A DNA stretch of 64,000 nt. It comes from Ignavibacteria bacterium (GTDB lineage: Bacteria; Bacteroidota; Ignavibacteria; Tepidaquicellales; OLB5). Location: positions 1,933,970 through 1,997,969 of the forward strand of contig JAFLBX010000001.1 of assembly GCA_017303675.1 (NCBI GenBank), given 5' to 3'. The position numbers and the translations under genes were made by a program. The notes under the pieces are model-generated. The model had not been told where the DNA came from and did not search any database. It saw only the letters and a program-made list of their open reading frames with translations. Positions 51,845 to 61,051 of this stretch are shown one piece after another. Each line of letters begins with the position of its first letter. The first letter of the stretch is position 1.

Positions 51845-52828
51845 TCATTGAAAATTGATCTTCGCATCTGCCGGCAGTCCCGGTTTAAGCTCAAACTGCG
51901 GATTCGGTATTTCTATCTTTACAGCAAAAACCAGCTTCGTTCGTTCTTCCGGTGTCTGTATGTTTTTTGGTGTAAATTCCGCTTCAGGTGATATGAAAAT
52001 TATCTTACCTTTATATTCCTTATCTTTAAATGCGTCAATTTTAATTTCCGCTTCCTGCCCAAGCTTAACTTTTGCAAGCTCTGTTTCGGGAATGTATATC
52101 ACCAGGTTCACTGTTTCCAGGTTGCTGAGCCTTAATAAGGAGCCGCCCATAACGGCGTTTTCACCTTCTTCTATGAATTTCTTCGATACAAATCCGTCGC
52201 TGGGCGCGTAAACCTTACAATCTTCAATATTCTGCTTCAGCAGGTCAACCATTGATACTGCTTTTTTCAGGTTTGCCTGAGCCTGTTCAATTTCTTCGGG
52301 TCTGATTATTGTTTTAACTTTAGCCAGATTCTCTTTTGCAGAATTATATTGTGTTACAGTAAGGTCATATCTCCCAATTGCGTCATCATAAAGTTTTTTG
52401 GTAGTAGCATCCTGCCTGAAAAGCTCTTCAGCTCTCTGTTTATCCTGCCTGGCAAGCTCCATATTTATCTTTGCCTGCTTCACAAGCTCTTCTGATTGTT
52501 TTATATCTTCCCGCCTAGCTCCGCTCCTTAGCAGCTTAAGCTGCGCATTGGCAAGCTCAACACCGGCTTCTGACTGGCGCAATTGAATATCTAGAAGGTC
52601 ATGGCTTATTTCAACAAGCAGGTCGCCCTTTTTTACCCTGTCACCTTCTTTAAAATTTATCTTATTTATAGTACCTGATGTTTTGCTGCTGATCGTAACA
52701 TTAACCGATTCAATTGTGCCCGAAGAGTTTATTGAATTGGTATCTTTGCCGTTGCCGCATGAGCTGATAAATACAATCAGCAGCAAAACAGCGGCAGCTG
52801 CGGGAATTAAAATTAATTTCCTTTTCAT
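51845..52828 (-). CDS. HlyD/YbhG-type membrane fusion lipoprotein
   Basis: A 327-residue periplasmic adaptor with a lipobox (VFISSC, Cys24). Lipoyl half-motifs SGTINKINFKEGDRVKKGDLLVEI and, after the hairpin, YAPSDGFVSKKFIEEGENAV. A long alpha-helical hairpin between (about residues 75-195, rich in QAKINMELARQDKQRAEELF) and a beta-barrel C-terminus. It links the ABC permeases to an outer-membrane exit duct. Position and size fit YbhG. Overlaps tetR by 4 bases. Confidence 0.92.
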   Translation of the reverse strand: MKRKLILIPAAAAVLLLIVFISSCGNGKDTNSINSSGTIESVNVTISSKTSGTINKINFKEGDRVKKGDLLVEISHDLLDIQLRQSEAGVELANAQLKLLRSGARREDIKQSEELVKQAKINMELARQDKQRAEELFRQDATTKKLYDDAIGRYDLTVTQYNSAKENLAKVKTIIRPEEIEQAQANLKKAVSMVDLLKQNIEDCKVYAPSDGFVSKKFIEEGENAVMGGSLLRLSNLETVNLVIYIPETELAKVKLGQEAEIKIDAFKDKEYKGKIIFISPEAEFTPKNIQTPEERTKLVFAVKIEIPNPQFELKPGLPADAKINFQ

Positions 52829-53463
52829 AATTTTATTTTTTTAAAAATTACCTGTCCTTTTTCTGTCAGTATTCCGTATAAAAGTATTTTAAAAGCGTAA
52901 TGAACTGCATCATTGTAGCTGAAGCGGGTAGCGATTAAAAATTGCGGATTTACTACACCTCTTATTCCGCCGGTTATTAAAGTAATTATCAGCTCAGGCG
53001 GATACTTTTTTATCAGCTCTTCTTTTTGGCCCAGTATTATTATTTTTGAAATATTTTGGTATAAGAGTTTTTTCCTTGTCTCATCAACTTTTACCCATAT
53101 CTGCGGAGCATGATGCTGAAGGTCGCTCATGAATTTATCGCTGAACTTGGTAATAGTAGCGGTTAGTACGCGAATTATCATCACGAATTTATCTACAGCG
53201 TTAACATCTTTTACGATTGCTGCAGAGATCCTTGAATTAACTCCCTTAATCAGTAATTGTATCGCCTCATCAAGCAGCTCTATTTTGGAAGGAAAGTATT
53301 TATATAAAGTGCTTTTGCTCATTCCAAGCTCTTTGGATATTTCATCCATAGTGATCTTATAAAATCCTTCTTTAAAGAATCTATCCTGGGCGTAATTAAT
53401 AATTTTAAGCTTATCTTCCGGCAGGATGTTTAAATTGGTAATATTAAATTCTTCGGTTATCAT
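52825..53463 (-). CDS. TetR family regulator of the efflux operon (CecR-like)
   Basis: A 212-residue repressor. N-terminal helix-turn-helix AQDRFFKEGFYKITMDEISKELGMSKSTLYKYFPSKIELLDEAI (about residues 26-70) is the TetR signature; the rest is the helical ligand-binding dimer domain. Gene order tetR-hlyD-ATPase-ATPase-permease-permease mirrors E. coli cecR-ybhGFSR. Likely represses itself and the operon through the inverted repeat upstream. Confidence 0.9.
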   Translation of the reverse strand: MITEEFNITNLNILPEDKLKIINYAQDRFFKEGFYKITMDEISKELGMSKSTLYKYFPSKIELLDEAIQLLIKGVNSRISAAIVKDVNAVDKFVMIIRVLTATITKFSDKFMSDLQHHAPQIWVKVDETRKKLLYQNISKIIILGQKEELIKKYPPELIITLITGGIRGVVNPQFLIATRFSYNDAVHYAFKILLYGILTEKGQVIFKKIKL

Positions 53464-53485
53464 TTCATGTTTTTATTAATACAAT

Positions 53486-53520
53486 GGAAACGATTATCGT
53501 TCTATTAGTTTCCAAAGATA
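53486..53520 (-). promoter_or_regulatory. TetR operator overlapping its promoter
   Basis: GGAAAC-N16-GTTTCC (53486-53513) is an inverted repeat of 28 bp; inside it AACGATTATCGTT (53489-53501) is a second perfect palindrome. TATCTTTG (minus, 53513-53520) is a TAnnTTTG -7 element, so the operator would cover the transcription start about 45 bases before the tetR ATG. Confidence 0.6.
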
Positions 53521-53625
53521 ATATAACATTAAAGATATGTCAAGTAATAAATAGGTATACTTGATCTTCAGGCAGTTAACCTAAAAACATGTATATTTAT
53601 TTTACATTGTATAATTGCGGATTTA

Positions 53626-54615
53626 ATGATAAAATTGCCTGCCTTCATCAATAATATTATGATACTTCTAGGATACCCAGATTATACCAAACCCGGATTT
53701 GATATAAATTCGCCATGCCCTGAGCATAAATGGCCCAATATGTTAATTTACAATAAGACCAATTCCGCTTATTACCCGCTGCATACGGGACCTTTGACGC
53801 TTAAATATACTATCCGCGGTGAAGAATACTTTGCAACCAAACAGCGCAGTTACAGAGTTCAGCCAAATAGTTACCTGATATTCAATGCGGGACAGAAATA
53901 TTCAGCGCGCATTCAATCAGAAACTGAGAGCGAAACACTTGGCGTTTTTTTTCGCCCGGCATTTGCCGAAGAAGTTCTTCGCAGCCTTGCTGCAAGCGAT
54001 GAAAACATACTTAACAATGAACATAACAATACTGTTATTTCAGAACAGCCTGTTACTTTTATGGAAATGATCTATCCGTTTGACGGAAGGCTGATGCCGT
54101 TTATTTATAAATTCTGCCTGGCGGCAAAAAAAGGATTTGATGACCAGCAGTGGCTTGATGAAGAGCTTTATTTGATGCTGAAGGTACTGCTTGAAATACA
54201 TAAACAGGTGGGTGAGGAAATTAAAAGCATTCCTGCCGCTAAACGCTCCACAAAAATTGAGCTGTATAAACGCATCAATAATGCCAAAGATTACATTGAT
54301 GAAAATTACATGAATGAGATAAAAATTGAAGATGCCGCAAAAGCAGCATGCATGAGCAATTTTCACTTTCTGCGTTTATTTAAAAAAGTCTTCAATGAAA
54401 CTCCTTACCAGTATATTACATATAAGCGGCTCGCACGCGCTTCCAGTATGATAATGAAATCACAGCTTTCAATTACAGAAATTTGTTTTGCCGTCGGTTT
54501 CCAGAGCTTAAGCTCCTTCAGCTGGCTGTTTAAGCAAAAATACGGTATATCACCTGAGGTGATGCGGAAAGATTATAACAGCTTTGAACATAAATTAGCA
54601 AGAATTAAGAAGTGA
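53626..54615 (+). CDS. AraC family transcriptional regulator
   Basis: A 329-residue regulator. The N-terminal half has a cupin-like sensing domain (LTLKYTIRGEEYFATKQRSYRVQPNSYLIFNAGQKYSARI). The C-terminal AraC DNA-binding domain has two helix-turn-helices: IKIEDAAKAACMSNFHFLRLFKKVFNETPYQYITYKRL and LSITEICFAVGFQSLSSFSWLFKQKYGISPEVMRKDY. The effector is unknown. The VOC gene 66 bases downstream, same strand, is a plausible target; AraC-VOC pairs are common. It diverges from the TetR operon. Confidence 0.92.
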   Translation: MIKLPAFINNIMILLGYPDYTKPGFDINSPCPEHKWPNMLIYNKTNSAYYPLHTGPLTLKYTIRGEEYFATKQRSYRVQPNSYLIFNAGQKYSARIQSETESETLGVFFRPAFAEEVLRSLAASDENILNNEHNNTVISEQPVTFMEMIYPFDGRLMPFIYKFCLAAKKGFDDQQWLDEELYLMLKVLLEIHKQVGEEIKSIPAAKRSTKIELYKRINNAKDYIDENYMNEIKIEDAAKAACMSNFHFLRLFKKVFNETPYQYITYKRLARASSMIMKSQLSITEICFAVGFQSLSSFSWLFKQKYGISPEVMRKDYNSFEHKLARIKK

Positions 54616-54680
54616 GTCTCGGGCTGTTTGAGTATGTTTGTTATCATAATTATTAACTTAATTCAGAAAGGTTTTACACC

Positions 54681-55058
54681 ATGAGAAACACAATAAACTG
54701 GTTTGAGCTGCCTGTTGTTGATTTTGACAGGGCAAAGAAATTTTACGAAGCGATATTCGAAGCTAAGATCGAAGACCAGATGATGGGACCCTACCGTATG
54801 GGCTTTCTTCCATCCGATGGACAGGGCGTAAGCGGCGCTATTGTTCACGGTGAAGGCTACACACCAAGCGATAAAGGCGCTATGATCTATCTTAATGCTG
54901 ATGGCATCATTGATGAAGTTATCGAAAGAATCGGCAAAGCCGGCGGAAATGTTGTTGTTCCCAGAACACCTATTACTCCTGAAATTGGCGACTTCGCTAT
55001 TTTCATGGATACTGAAGGCAACAAAGTTGCTCTTCATACCCCTCCTCCAAGGAAATAA
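54681..55058 (+). CDS. VOC superfamily (glyoxalase-like) protein
   Basis: A 125-residue single-module VOC protein: INWFELPVVDFDRAKKFYEAIFEAKIEDQ (opening beta-alpha-beta), GAMIYLNADGIIDEVIERIGKAGG, and the closing IGDFAIFMDTEGNKVALHTP with the metal-binding Glu/His. VOC proteins include glyoxalase I, fosfomycin-resistance proteins and dioxygenases; the actual reaction is unknown. A strong AGAAAGG ribosome-binding site precedes the ATG. Confidence 0.88.
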   Translation: MRNTINWFELPVVDFDRAKKFYEAIFEAKIEDQMMGPYRMGFLPSDGQGVSGAIVHGEGYTPSDKGAMIYLNADGIIDEVIERIGKAGGNVVVPRTPITPEIGDFAIFMDTEGNKVALHTPPPRK

Positions 55059-55065
55059 CACAATT

Positions 55066-55235
55066 ATCCTGACCGAATTTCAGCGAAGCTGTAATTCGCG
55101 AAGGATCTCATAAATAGAGCCATTATTAACAGCAAAAATCCGGCAGGTTTCAAAACCTGCCGGATTTAATTTTATATATTTTCTATTTTTTGTTTATAAC
55201 TTTTTATTGGTCGCCCTAAGCGGAGTCGAAGGTCA
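55066..55235. repeat. REP-like elements and terminator downstream of the VOC gene
   Basis: 55066-55110: ATCCTGA...CGAAGGATCTCA, the same ends as the 22096 element, with an internal hairpin GAATTTCAGC-GAA-GCTGTAATTC inserted. 55136-55167: AAATCCGGCAGGTTT pairs perfectly with AAACCTGCCGGATTT (loop CA), a terminator for both flanking convergent genes. 55210-55235: a CTAAGCGGAGTCGAAGG element of the CTGAGCG family. Confidence 0.8.
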
Positions 55236-55262
55236 ATAAATACCAACTCTGGATAAAAAACC

Positions 55263-55628
55263 CTATGCAAACAGGGGAGTATTATCGATAAATATTAAAT
55301 ATCTTTTAATCAAGTCGCCTTCCATATAAAATATATTTGTGAAGTTTACCGGCACTACTTTACCATCAAGCCTTGTGTAGGTAACTTTGCCTTCCCAGAT
55401 AATGTGATCGCCTGTATTCCAGCAGTTCGGGATTTCATGTTTACTGCCGCCAATCATTCCAAAGAACGCAGCAACATAATCTTCAATGTTTTTCCTGCCG
55501 AATACCGGCTCTGCATTACCAAACCTGAATTCACCGTCTTCCGTGCAGAACTCTGAAAATCCTTTTGCATCCTTTGCGTCAATAGTTTTGCCTATTGATT
55601 CAATCCATGCTCTTGTATCTGTGATCAT
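55263..55628 (-). CDS. SnoaL-like (NTF2 fold) protein
   Basis: A 121-residue NTF2-like protein: RAWIESIGKTIDAKDAKGFSEFCTEDGEFRFGNAEPVFGRKNIEDYVAAFFGMIGGSKHEIPNCWNTGDHIIWEGKVTYTRLDGKVVPVNFTNIFYMEGDLIKRYLIFID. This is the cone-shaped alpha+beta fold of SnoaL/limonene-epoxide-hydrolase relatives; Asp and Trp lining the pocket are visible. The substrate is unknown. Convergent with the VOC gene. Confidence 0.85.
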   Translation of the reverse strand: MITDTRAWIESIGKTIDAKDAKGFSEFCTEDGEFRFGNAEPVFGRKNIEDYVAAFFGMIGGSKHEIPNCWNTGDHIIWEGKVTYTRLDGKVVPVNFTNIFYMEGDLIKRYLIFIDNTPLFA

Positions 55629-55715
55629 TTATATTTCCTCTTATTATATAATAATTAATAGTTTATGATTACCACAAAGATATTTGTCATAAAATTAAAA
55701 TAAAATGAAAAACAA

Positions 55716-55742
55716 AAAGCCTGCTTAATTTAAGCAGGCTTT
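55716..55742 (-). terminator. Terminator after the 816-residue T9SS cargo
   Basis: AAAGCCTGCTTAA (55716-55728), one-base loop, perfect complement to 55742; A residues upstream give a T-tract on the minus strand. It lies 28 bases past the stop of the minus-strand gene at 55771. Confidence 0.85.
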
Positions 55743-55770
55743 AGTTTAATTTTTGCCTTTTGCCTTCTTT

Positions 55771-58221
55771 TTACTTCACTATCAGCATCTTCTTTACATC
55801 ACTGAAGTCACCGGTTTCAATTCTGTACAGGTACATACCGCTTGCGTAATTGGTTGCGTTGAAATCAAGCCTGTATCTGCCGGGTGACATATCCTGGTTA
55901 ACAATTGTTTCAACTTCTCTTCCAAGCAGATCATACACTGTTATCTTTACAACACCCTGTTTTATAATATCAAAATTGATATTTGTAACCGGGTTGAAAG
56001 GATTCGGGAAATTCTGATGCAGCTTATATTCCGTTGGCAGCTCACTGGAAATATTCTGTATACCGATCGGTACGGTCCATCTTGCTGTTTCTACTATCGG
56101 GTTCCTTATCAAAACAGATACAGCAGTATCATTTCCCGTGCTGTCAGAGCTCGTATAAGAGCCTGTACCATTGCCTGTCCAGCCTCTGAAAGAATATGGT
56201 GTGCCGTTGAAAATTATATTTCTGGAAAGAACGCCAAACTGAACAGTTGAGCCTGAATCGCTGTAACCATCGCCAAAAGTATTTGCTACCGATGATACTA
56301 CTGCTACCCTGAACTGAATTTTATAATTTGCTGTTAAAGTTGTATTGCTGTTAATTGTAACCTGGTGAGTTGTATCACCGTTATCAGACCAGTTAACAAA
56401 CACATACCTGTTGAAACCAACTGTCTTTGGACTTATAGCCTGCACAGTCACCTGTGATCCGTTGGGAAAGACCAGGCTTTGAGACGAGTTATACTGAACC
56501 CCGTTTACTTTGAATTCACAAATATTGCCCCTGTTAGTCCCGATATTAAGGTATGAAGAGTTAACCAGCAGGTCAACTGTTCTTATATGAATATTTGAGC
56601 CATTAAGAGAGCTTCTGCCTCTTATATTTAATTTGTAATTTCTGGGAGTAACACTTCCAACAGCTTTTACTTTTACTGTAACTGAATCAGGAAAAGCAGA
56701 TATTGAATCCTTTCCGTTAGCGAAAGTTATCTGCAGGCTGCCGCTCTGCGGCAATGTATCAACATAAGCGTTGAACTTAACCCGCTCATTGAACTGTCCT
56801 TTTATTCCCGGTATTGTTACTGTAAAAGTTGTGCTGTCACCATTCTGCAAATTCCTGAAAGCTGGACTTGTTGTCATAGCGTAATCAGGATAGTATCCTA
56901 CATAACTTCTTAAACTGTTATTCCTGCCGTCCATCCACACATTATAGCTTGTATTGCCAATTGCGGAATTACCTATATAATCACCGATATATTTTTCGCC
57001 GCCAGGCTGGCCAACAGCCATGCTGTTTGGATTAAATGATACATCAGAAACATTTTCATTGGTCATAAAGCTGTTCCCGCCGTTAGTAGAAACTGCGGCG
57101 TAAAGCCTTGTCTGCAGATTGCTTGCTTCATCCATACGTGAATCATACCAGCAGACAAAAACTTTTCCTGTTGCATTATCAACTGATACAGATGGCAGCC
57201 ACTGGTCTGTTATTGTTGCGTCATCGTTCACTCTTAACGGCGATGTCCAGTTAACACCATAATCGGTTGATTTGATAAGAAATACATCTGCGTTATCGGG
57301 TCCGGTCGGATTTGCCGCAAACACCACATAAACATTTCCTCTTGTAGCTGTAAAACTGTTATCAGCTGCCATTCTCGGGAATTCATTGTTCCTGATGCAA
57401 TCCTTAACAGTATATCTGCCGGCACAGAAAACCCCCGGCGGATTTACAACTGCGGCTACTACCTGGGGTGTAAAATTCACACCGCCATCAGTTGATCGGT
57501 TGACATATATACCGCCGCCCTGTGTTGAAGCAAAATATACGCTGCCGCCCTGTACATTACCGTTGGGTCCGACTGAAACATAAGCGCCCTGACCGCCAAT
57601 AAATGTTTGCGGAGTTGACCAGTTCACCCCTCCGTTTGTGCTTCGCACAAAACGCATGCCAGTTTCGCCGAACTGCCTCCAGCAAACATATACATTATTG
57701 CTGTATGGACCCGCTGTCTGGTCTGCGGTTATCCATTCCTTATCACTTAACCCTGCTGTTGTATTGTAAACGTTGTAAGGACCAACCCAGTTAACTCCTT
57801 TATTAGTAGTTTTCATAACTGCTATGCCGTAGGTTGAACCGTTCTGGTACAGCTGTGCGTAATAACAAACGCCAAGACTGTCATACGCCATAACAGGATC
57901 ACCTAAAATGCTGAACCCTATAAATGTTGGACTGTTTCTAATCCAGTTATATCCATCAAGAGTGTAATATAACCCGTTGGTATTGAATGCGCATATGCTG
58001 TTAAGCTTATCTCTTGGGTTTGTAGCAATATACGGCTCGCCAAAATCTGTGCCCAGGAAAATATTATCGAAGCCGTTGATTATTTCAACCTGGCTACTTG
58101 TCCCGTTCGGAGAAACATTCAAAAACGGGGGAGGCACTGCTATTGATTGCTGCTCTGAAAACTGTGAATATACATTTGAAACGCATAAAGCAATAAAAAA
58201 GAACAATAATGCTTTTTTCAA
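55771..58221 (-). CDS. T9SS-sorted sialidase-like propeller protein
   Basis: An 816-residue secreted protein. Signal peptide to residue 19 (VYSQ). Residues about 45-470 form an exo-alpha-sialidase-like propeller with Asp boxes (STNGGVNWST, STDGGVNFTP, STDYGVNWTS, STNGGNSFMT) and a DSRMDE segment near 365-370. A beta-sandwich and other modules follow, then a type-A sorting domain (HQNFPNPFNPVTNINFDI) at the C-terminus. It may bind or hydrolyse glycans; the catalytic Tyr/Glu pair and Arg triad were not found by eye. Preceded by a strong terminator. Confidence 0.85.
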   Translation of the reverse strand: MKKALLFFFIALCVSNVYSQFSEQQSIAVPPPFLNVSPNGTSSQVEIINGFDNIFLGTDFGEPYIATNPRDKLNSICAFNTNGLYYTLDGYNWIRNSPTFIGFSILGDPVMAYDSLGVCYYAQLYQNGSTYGIAVMKTTNKGVNWVGPYNVYNTTAGLSDKEWITADQTAGPYSNNVYVCWRQFGETGMRFVRSTNGGVNWSTPQTFIGGQGAYVSVGPNGNVQGGSVYFASTQGGGIYVNRSTDGGVNFTPQVVAAVVNPPGVFCAGRYTVKDCIRNNEFPRMAADNSFTATRGNVYVVFAANPTGPDNADVFLIKSTDYGVNWTSPLRVNDDATITDQWLPSVSVDNATGKVFVCWYDSRMDEASNLQTRLYAAVSTNGGNSFMTNENVSDVSFNPNSMAVGQPGGEKYIGDYIGNSAIGNTSYNVWMDGRNNSLRSYVGYYPDYAMTTSPAFRNLQNGDSTTFTVTIPGIKGQFNERVKFNAYVDTLPQSGSLQITFANGKDSISAFPDSVTVKVKAVGSVTPRNYKLNIRGRSSLNGSNIHIRTVDLLVNSSYLNIGTNRGNICEFKVNGVQYNSSQSLVFPNGSQVTVQAISPKTVGFNRYVFVNWSDNGDTTHQVTINSNTTLTANYKIQFRVAVVSSVANTFGDGYSDSGSTVQFGVLSRNIIFNGTPYSFRGWTGNGTGSYTSSDSTGNDTAVSVLIRNPIVETARWTVPIGIQNISSELPTEYKLHQNFPNPFNPVTNINFDIIKQGVVKITVYDLLGREVETIVNQDMSPGRYRLDFNATNYASGMYLYRIETGDFSDVKKMLIVK

Positions 58222-58293
58222 TTTGTGATTGTTTAGTTTTATGGATAAATTTTTAATTGAGCCTAAAAAACTTTTTGAACTTTGGTAAATAAT

Positions 58294-60051
58294 TTATTTT
58301 ACCAGTATCATTTTTTTAACTTCCGAATAATTCCCGGCATCAAGCCTGTAGAAATATATTCCGCTGGCGAAACCCGAAGCATTCCACTGGTAGCTGTATG
58401 AACCTGCTGTCATATACGCGTCGGTTATCTTCAATACTTCTTTGCCTGTTATATCATATATACTCAGCTTAACATTTGTATTTTTTGCTATATCAAACTT
58501 TATCTTTGTAACCGGATTGAACGGGTTAGGATAATTCTGATGCAGTGAAAATCTATCCGGAATTCCCGCTGCTACTGGTTCAATACCCGTTACGTTTGTA
58601 ACTGTGAACTGGATATTTCCCCTTGGAGCTGGCAGCGGTTTTGTTACAGTCTTTCCGCTTACCGATGTTGCAGATATATAGTAATATACCTTAGTATTCA
58701 GGGGCTGAGCGGGTATATTCGCTCTGAATGTATCGCCGATGTTTGTCATATTTACCTGTGTAAATCCGCTTGCTGTATCAAGTGACCAGTACATTCTTGC
58801 ATTTGCGATACCGCTTTTATGCTTTATATACGCCTTTACTTCGTAAGGCTGTGAAGTATTATTAGTGTTTCTTAAAGCTGAGTGTGATATGAATACTGGC
58901 TGGTTTACGCCTATTTCCTTGGTAATGCAATGTATAGCGCCAAGCGATGGAATTATCGCATTGCAGTCAATTCCAACAACATTATATCCGGGCAAAGCCT
59001 GCCTGTAAATTCTTAGAGCAGTTGTATCATACTGAAGTTCATAGGTTGGTACAATAACTGTTTTATTTACAAAAACTGAATTTGTATATGTTCTGTAATT
59101 TCCGGTTGGCGGATAGTTGCCGTTATGCGGCGGCATTGGTATTCTTAAAACTTTGTACGGCTTACCAAAACAGGTCTGAAAGTTATTCAGCACATACTGA
59201 AGGTTCAGCTCTATTTGCGGACCGTCTGCTACGCCTGTTGGGTATTGGCCCACAAGCAGCGTCTCTTCATCAAGCAGTTTCATATGCATATCAATATGAT
59301 GAATCTGGTCATAAGGCAGTATATCCATTTTAATATACCTGCTTATTCCCATATATGAATTCATAATGCTGTTTATCTGGCTTTCAGTTTTAACTGATAC
59401 GCCGTATGGATTTCCCGCGCCGTTTTCTGTTAATATCAGTTTAGATGCGAAAGCTGTGCCGTGTCCATCAGCCATGAAGTTACCGCCTGTATTTACAAGG
59501 TCATTCGGTGCAATTAAGGTCTGGTGTATCGGCACTCCCATTGTATTGGCAATAAATACCGGTGTAGCGTCATCCTGCGGACGCGCTGTGCGGTTATACT
59601 TCCAGTCTATAATTCTTAAAGTATCTATATTTTGTGAATAAACCGTCCACGGACCGTAATCTCTGCACCATATACTGTTGAATGAAGTTATCAAAAATTT
59701 CAGATTGGTAAGCGGTACTCCGCCGTTTGTCAGGTATGTTTTCACAGCATTTGAATCTGAACATATAATATACACCATACATTCTTCCTGGGCATAATCT
59801 ACTATCTGTCTTAAAATTGCAGTCTGCGCCGTCCATGTAATCTGCAGTGCCTGCAGTTCTTCCCATTCAGCCATTGTTCTAACCGGACCCGGCGGGGGAT
59901 TAGGATCCATTAACACCGGAGGTGTTGGATTATTTCTTAAATATTCCATTTGCTGTAATTCCAGAGCAGTTGGGTAATGAGGAAGGAAACTTTCCTGTGC
60001 GAAGGCTTTAAATGCAATAAATATTGCAAAAATCAGTAATACTTTTTTCAT
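58294..60051 (-). CDS. Secreted agmatine/peptidylarginine deiminase-type protein with T9SS tail
   Basis: A 585-residue exported protein. After the signal peptide (residues 1-18), a Porphyromonas-type peptidylarginine deiminase/agmatine deiminase domain (about 60-400) retains SIWCRDYGPW, GGNFMADGHGTAFAS (Asp), IHHIDMHMKLL (His-x-Asp) and the catalytic Cys in LGAIHCITKEIG (about 350). An Ig-like domain and a type-A sorting domain follow (HQNYPNPFNPVTKIKF). P. gingivalis PPAD has this same layout and citrullinates peptide C-terminal arginines outside the cell. The substrate here (peptidyl-Arg or agmatine) is not known. Confidence 0.88.
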   Translation of the reverse strand: MKKVLLIFAIFIAFKAFAQESFLPHYPTALELQQMEYLRNNPTPPVLMDPNPPPGPVRTMAEWEELQALQITWTAQTAILRQIVDYAQEECMVYIICSDSNAVKTYLTNGGVPLTNLKFLITSFNSIWCRDYGPWTVYSQNIDTLRIIDWKYNRTARPQDDATPVFIANTMGVPIHQTLIAPNDLVNTGGNFMADGHGTAFASKLILTENGAGNPYGVSVKTESQINSIMNSYMGISRYIKMDILPYDQIHHIDMHMKLLDEETLLVGQYPTGVADGPQIELNLQYVLNNFQTCFGKPYKVLRIPMPPHNGNYPPTGNYRTYTNSVFVNKTVIVPTYELQYDTTALRIYRQALPGYNVVGIDCNAIIPSLGAIHCITKEIGVNQPVFISHSALRNTNNTSQPYEVKAYIKHKSGIANARMYWSLDTASGFTQVNMTNIGDTFRANIPAQPLNTKVYYYISATSVSGKTVTKPLPAPRGNIQFTVTNVTGIEPVAAGIPDRFSLHQNYPNPFNPVTKIKFDIAKNTNVKLSIYDITGKEVLKITDAYMTAGSYSYQWNASGFASGIYFYRLDAGNYSEVKKMILVK

Positions 60052-60217
60052 AAATTTTAATGATATTGGGCGTAATAATACGTAAATTTATTCAGTGTTA
60101 CAACGAATATATTTAATCAAACATTAACAATATTATTTATATCTTTTTATTCCAATTAATCAGAATTTTTCATTCTTTCTGATAAAATACTATTTATCTT
60201 GAATATTGCCTGTTGAA

Positions 60218-60976
60218 ATGATATTTTTACAGGAATTCTGTAATATAACGGAAAATTTGGGCGGGCAATACGATTATATAGAAAATAACCTGTTAAAGAT
60301 CAAACAGAAGATTTCCAGGGTTTGCGGCAGTATAGAGCGCGATCCCAAAGAAATATATATAATTGCAGTCAGCAAGACTTTTCCTGCTGATGCAATTGGT
60401 TCAGCATTGGATTATAACCAGCTCGATTTCGGTGAGAACCGTGTGCAGGAACTGCTTCAAAAGGAACCTGAGTTCAGGGATAGAATTATTCACTGGCACC
60501 TGATCGGTCATCTGCAGACTAATAAAGTAAAGTTCATAGTTCCTTTTGTTTTTATGATACACTCTTTAGACAGCCTTAAGCTTGCACAGAAAATACAGGC
60601 TGAAGCTGCGAAGGCTGAGGTTAAGATCAAATGCCTGCTGCAGGTTAATACATCAGGTGAAGATCAGAAATCAGGCTGTGATCCCAAATACGCATTGATG
60701 CTTGCAAAGGAAATTTCGCAGTTCGAAAATATCAAGCTGAAAGGCTTAATGACTGTCGGCAAAATTATGAATAACGAAAAAGATCCCGCTGAGCGCGAAA
60801 TTGTCAGAGGAAATTTCAGGCAGTTAAAGGAATTATTCGAAGAGATAAAAAGCCATAATATACCCGGGGTTGATATGAAGTATCTATCAATGGGTATGAC
60901 ATCAGATTATGATATCGCAATCGAAGAAGGCTCAAACATGCTGCGCATCGGCTCAGCAATCTTCGGAAACCGTTAA
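60218..60976 (+). CDS. YggS family PLP-binding homeostasis protein
   Basis: About 252 residues from the ATG at 60218 (a TTG at 60206 is also in frame). Fold-type III PLP protein: AVSKTFPADAIG carries the PLP lysine (about 50), FGENRVQELLQK, HWHLIGHLQTNKVKF, LLQVNTSGEDQKSGC, GLMTVG, and the closing SMGMTSDYDIAIEEGSNMLRIGSAIFG, all family hallmarks. It has no catalytic activity in known cases and buffers PLP. It precedes divIVA, an arrangement common across bacteria. Confidence 0.95.
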   Translation: MIFLQEFCNITENLGGQYDYIENNLLKIKQKISRVCGSIERDPKEIYIIAVSKTFPADAIGSALDYNQLDFGENRVQELLQKEPEFRDRIIHWHLIGHLQTNKVKFIVPFVFMIHSLDSLKLAQKIQAEAAKAEVKIKCLLQVNTSGEDQKSGCDPKYALMLAKEISQFENIKLKGLMTVGKIMNNEKDPAEREIVRGNFRQLKELFEEIKSHNIPGVDMKYLSMGMTSDYDIAIEEGSNMLRIGSAIFGNR

Positions 60977-61051
60977 TTTGAATTACAGCAGCAGAAGTTC
61001 AAACGAAAAACAAACTATCAGCAACAACATACACTAAAAGGGAATAATAAA

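Noticed and set aside
60206-60217. TTG at 60206 as the start of yggS
   Set aside because: The ATG four codons later is preferred; the extra residues add nothing recognisable. It cannot be excluded.
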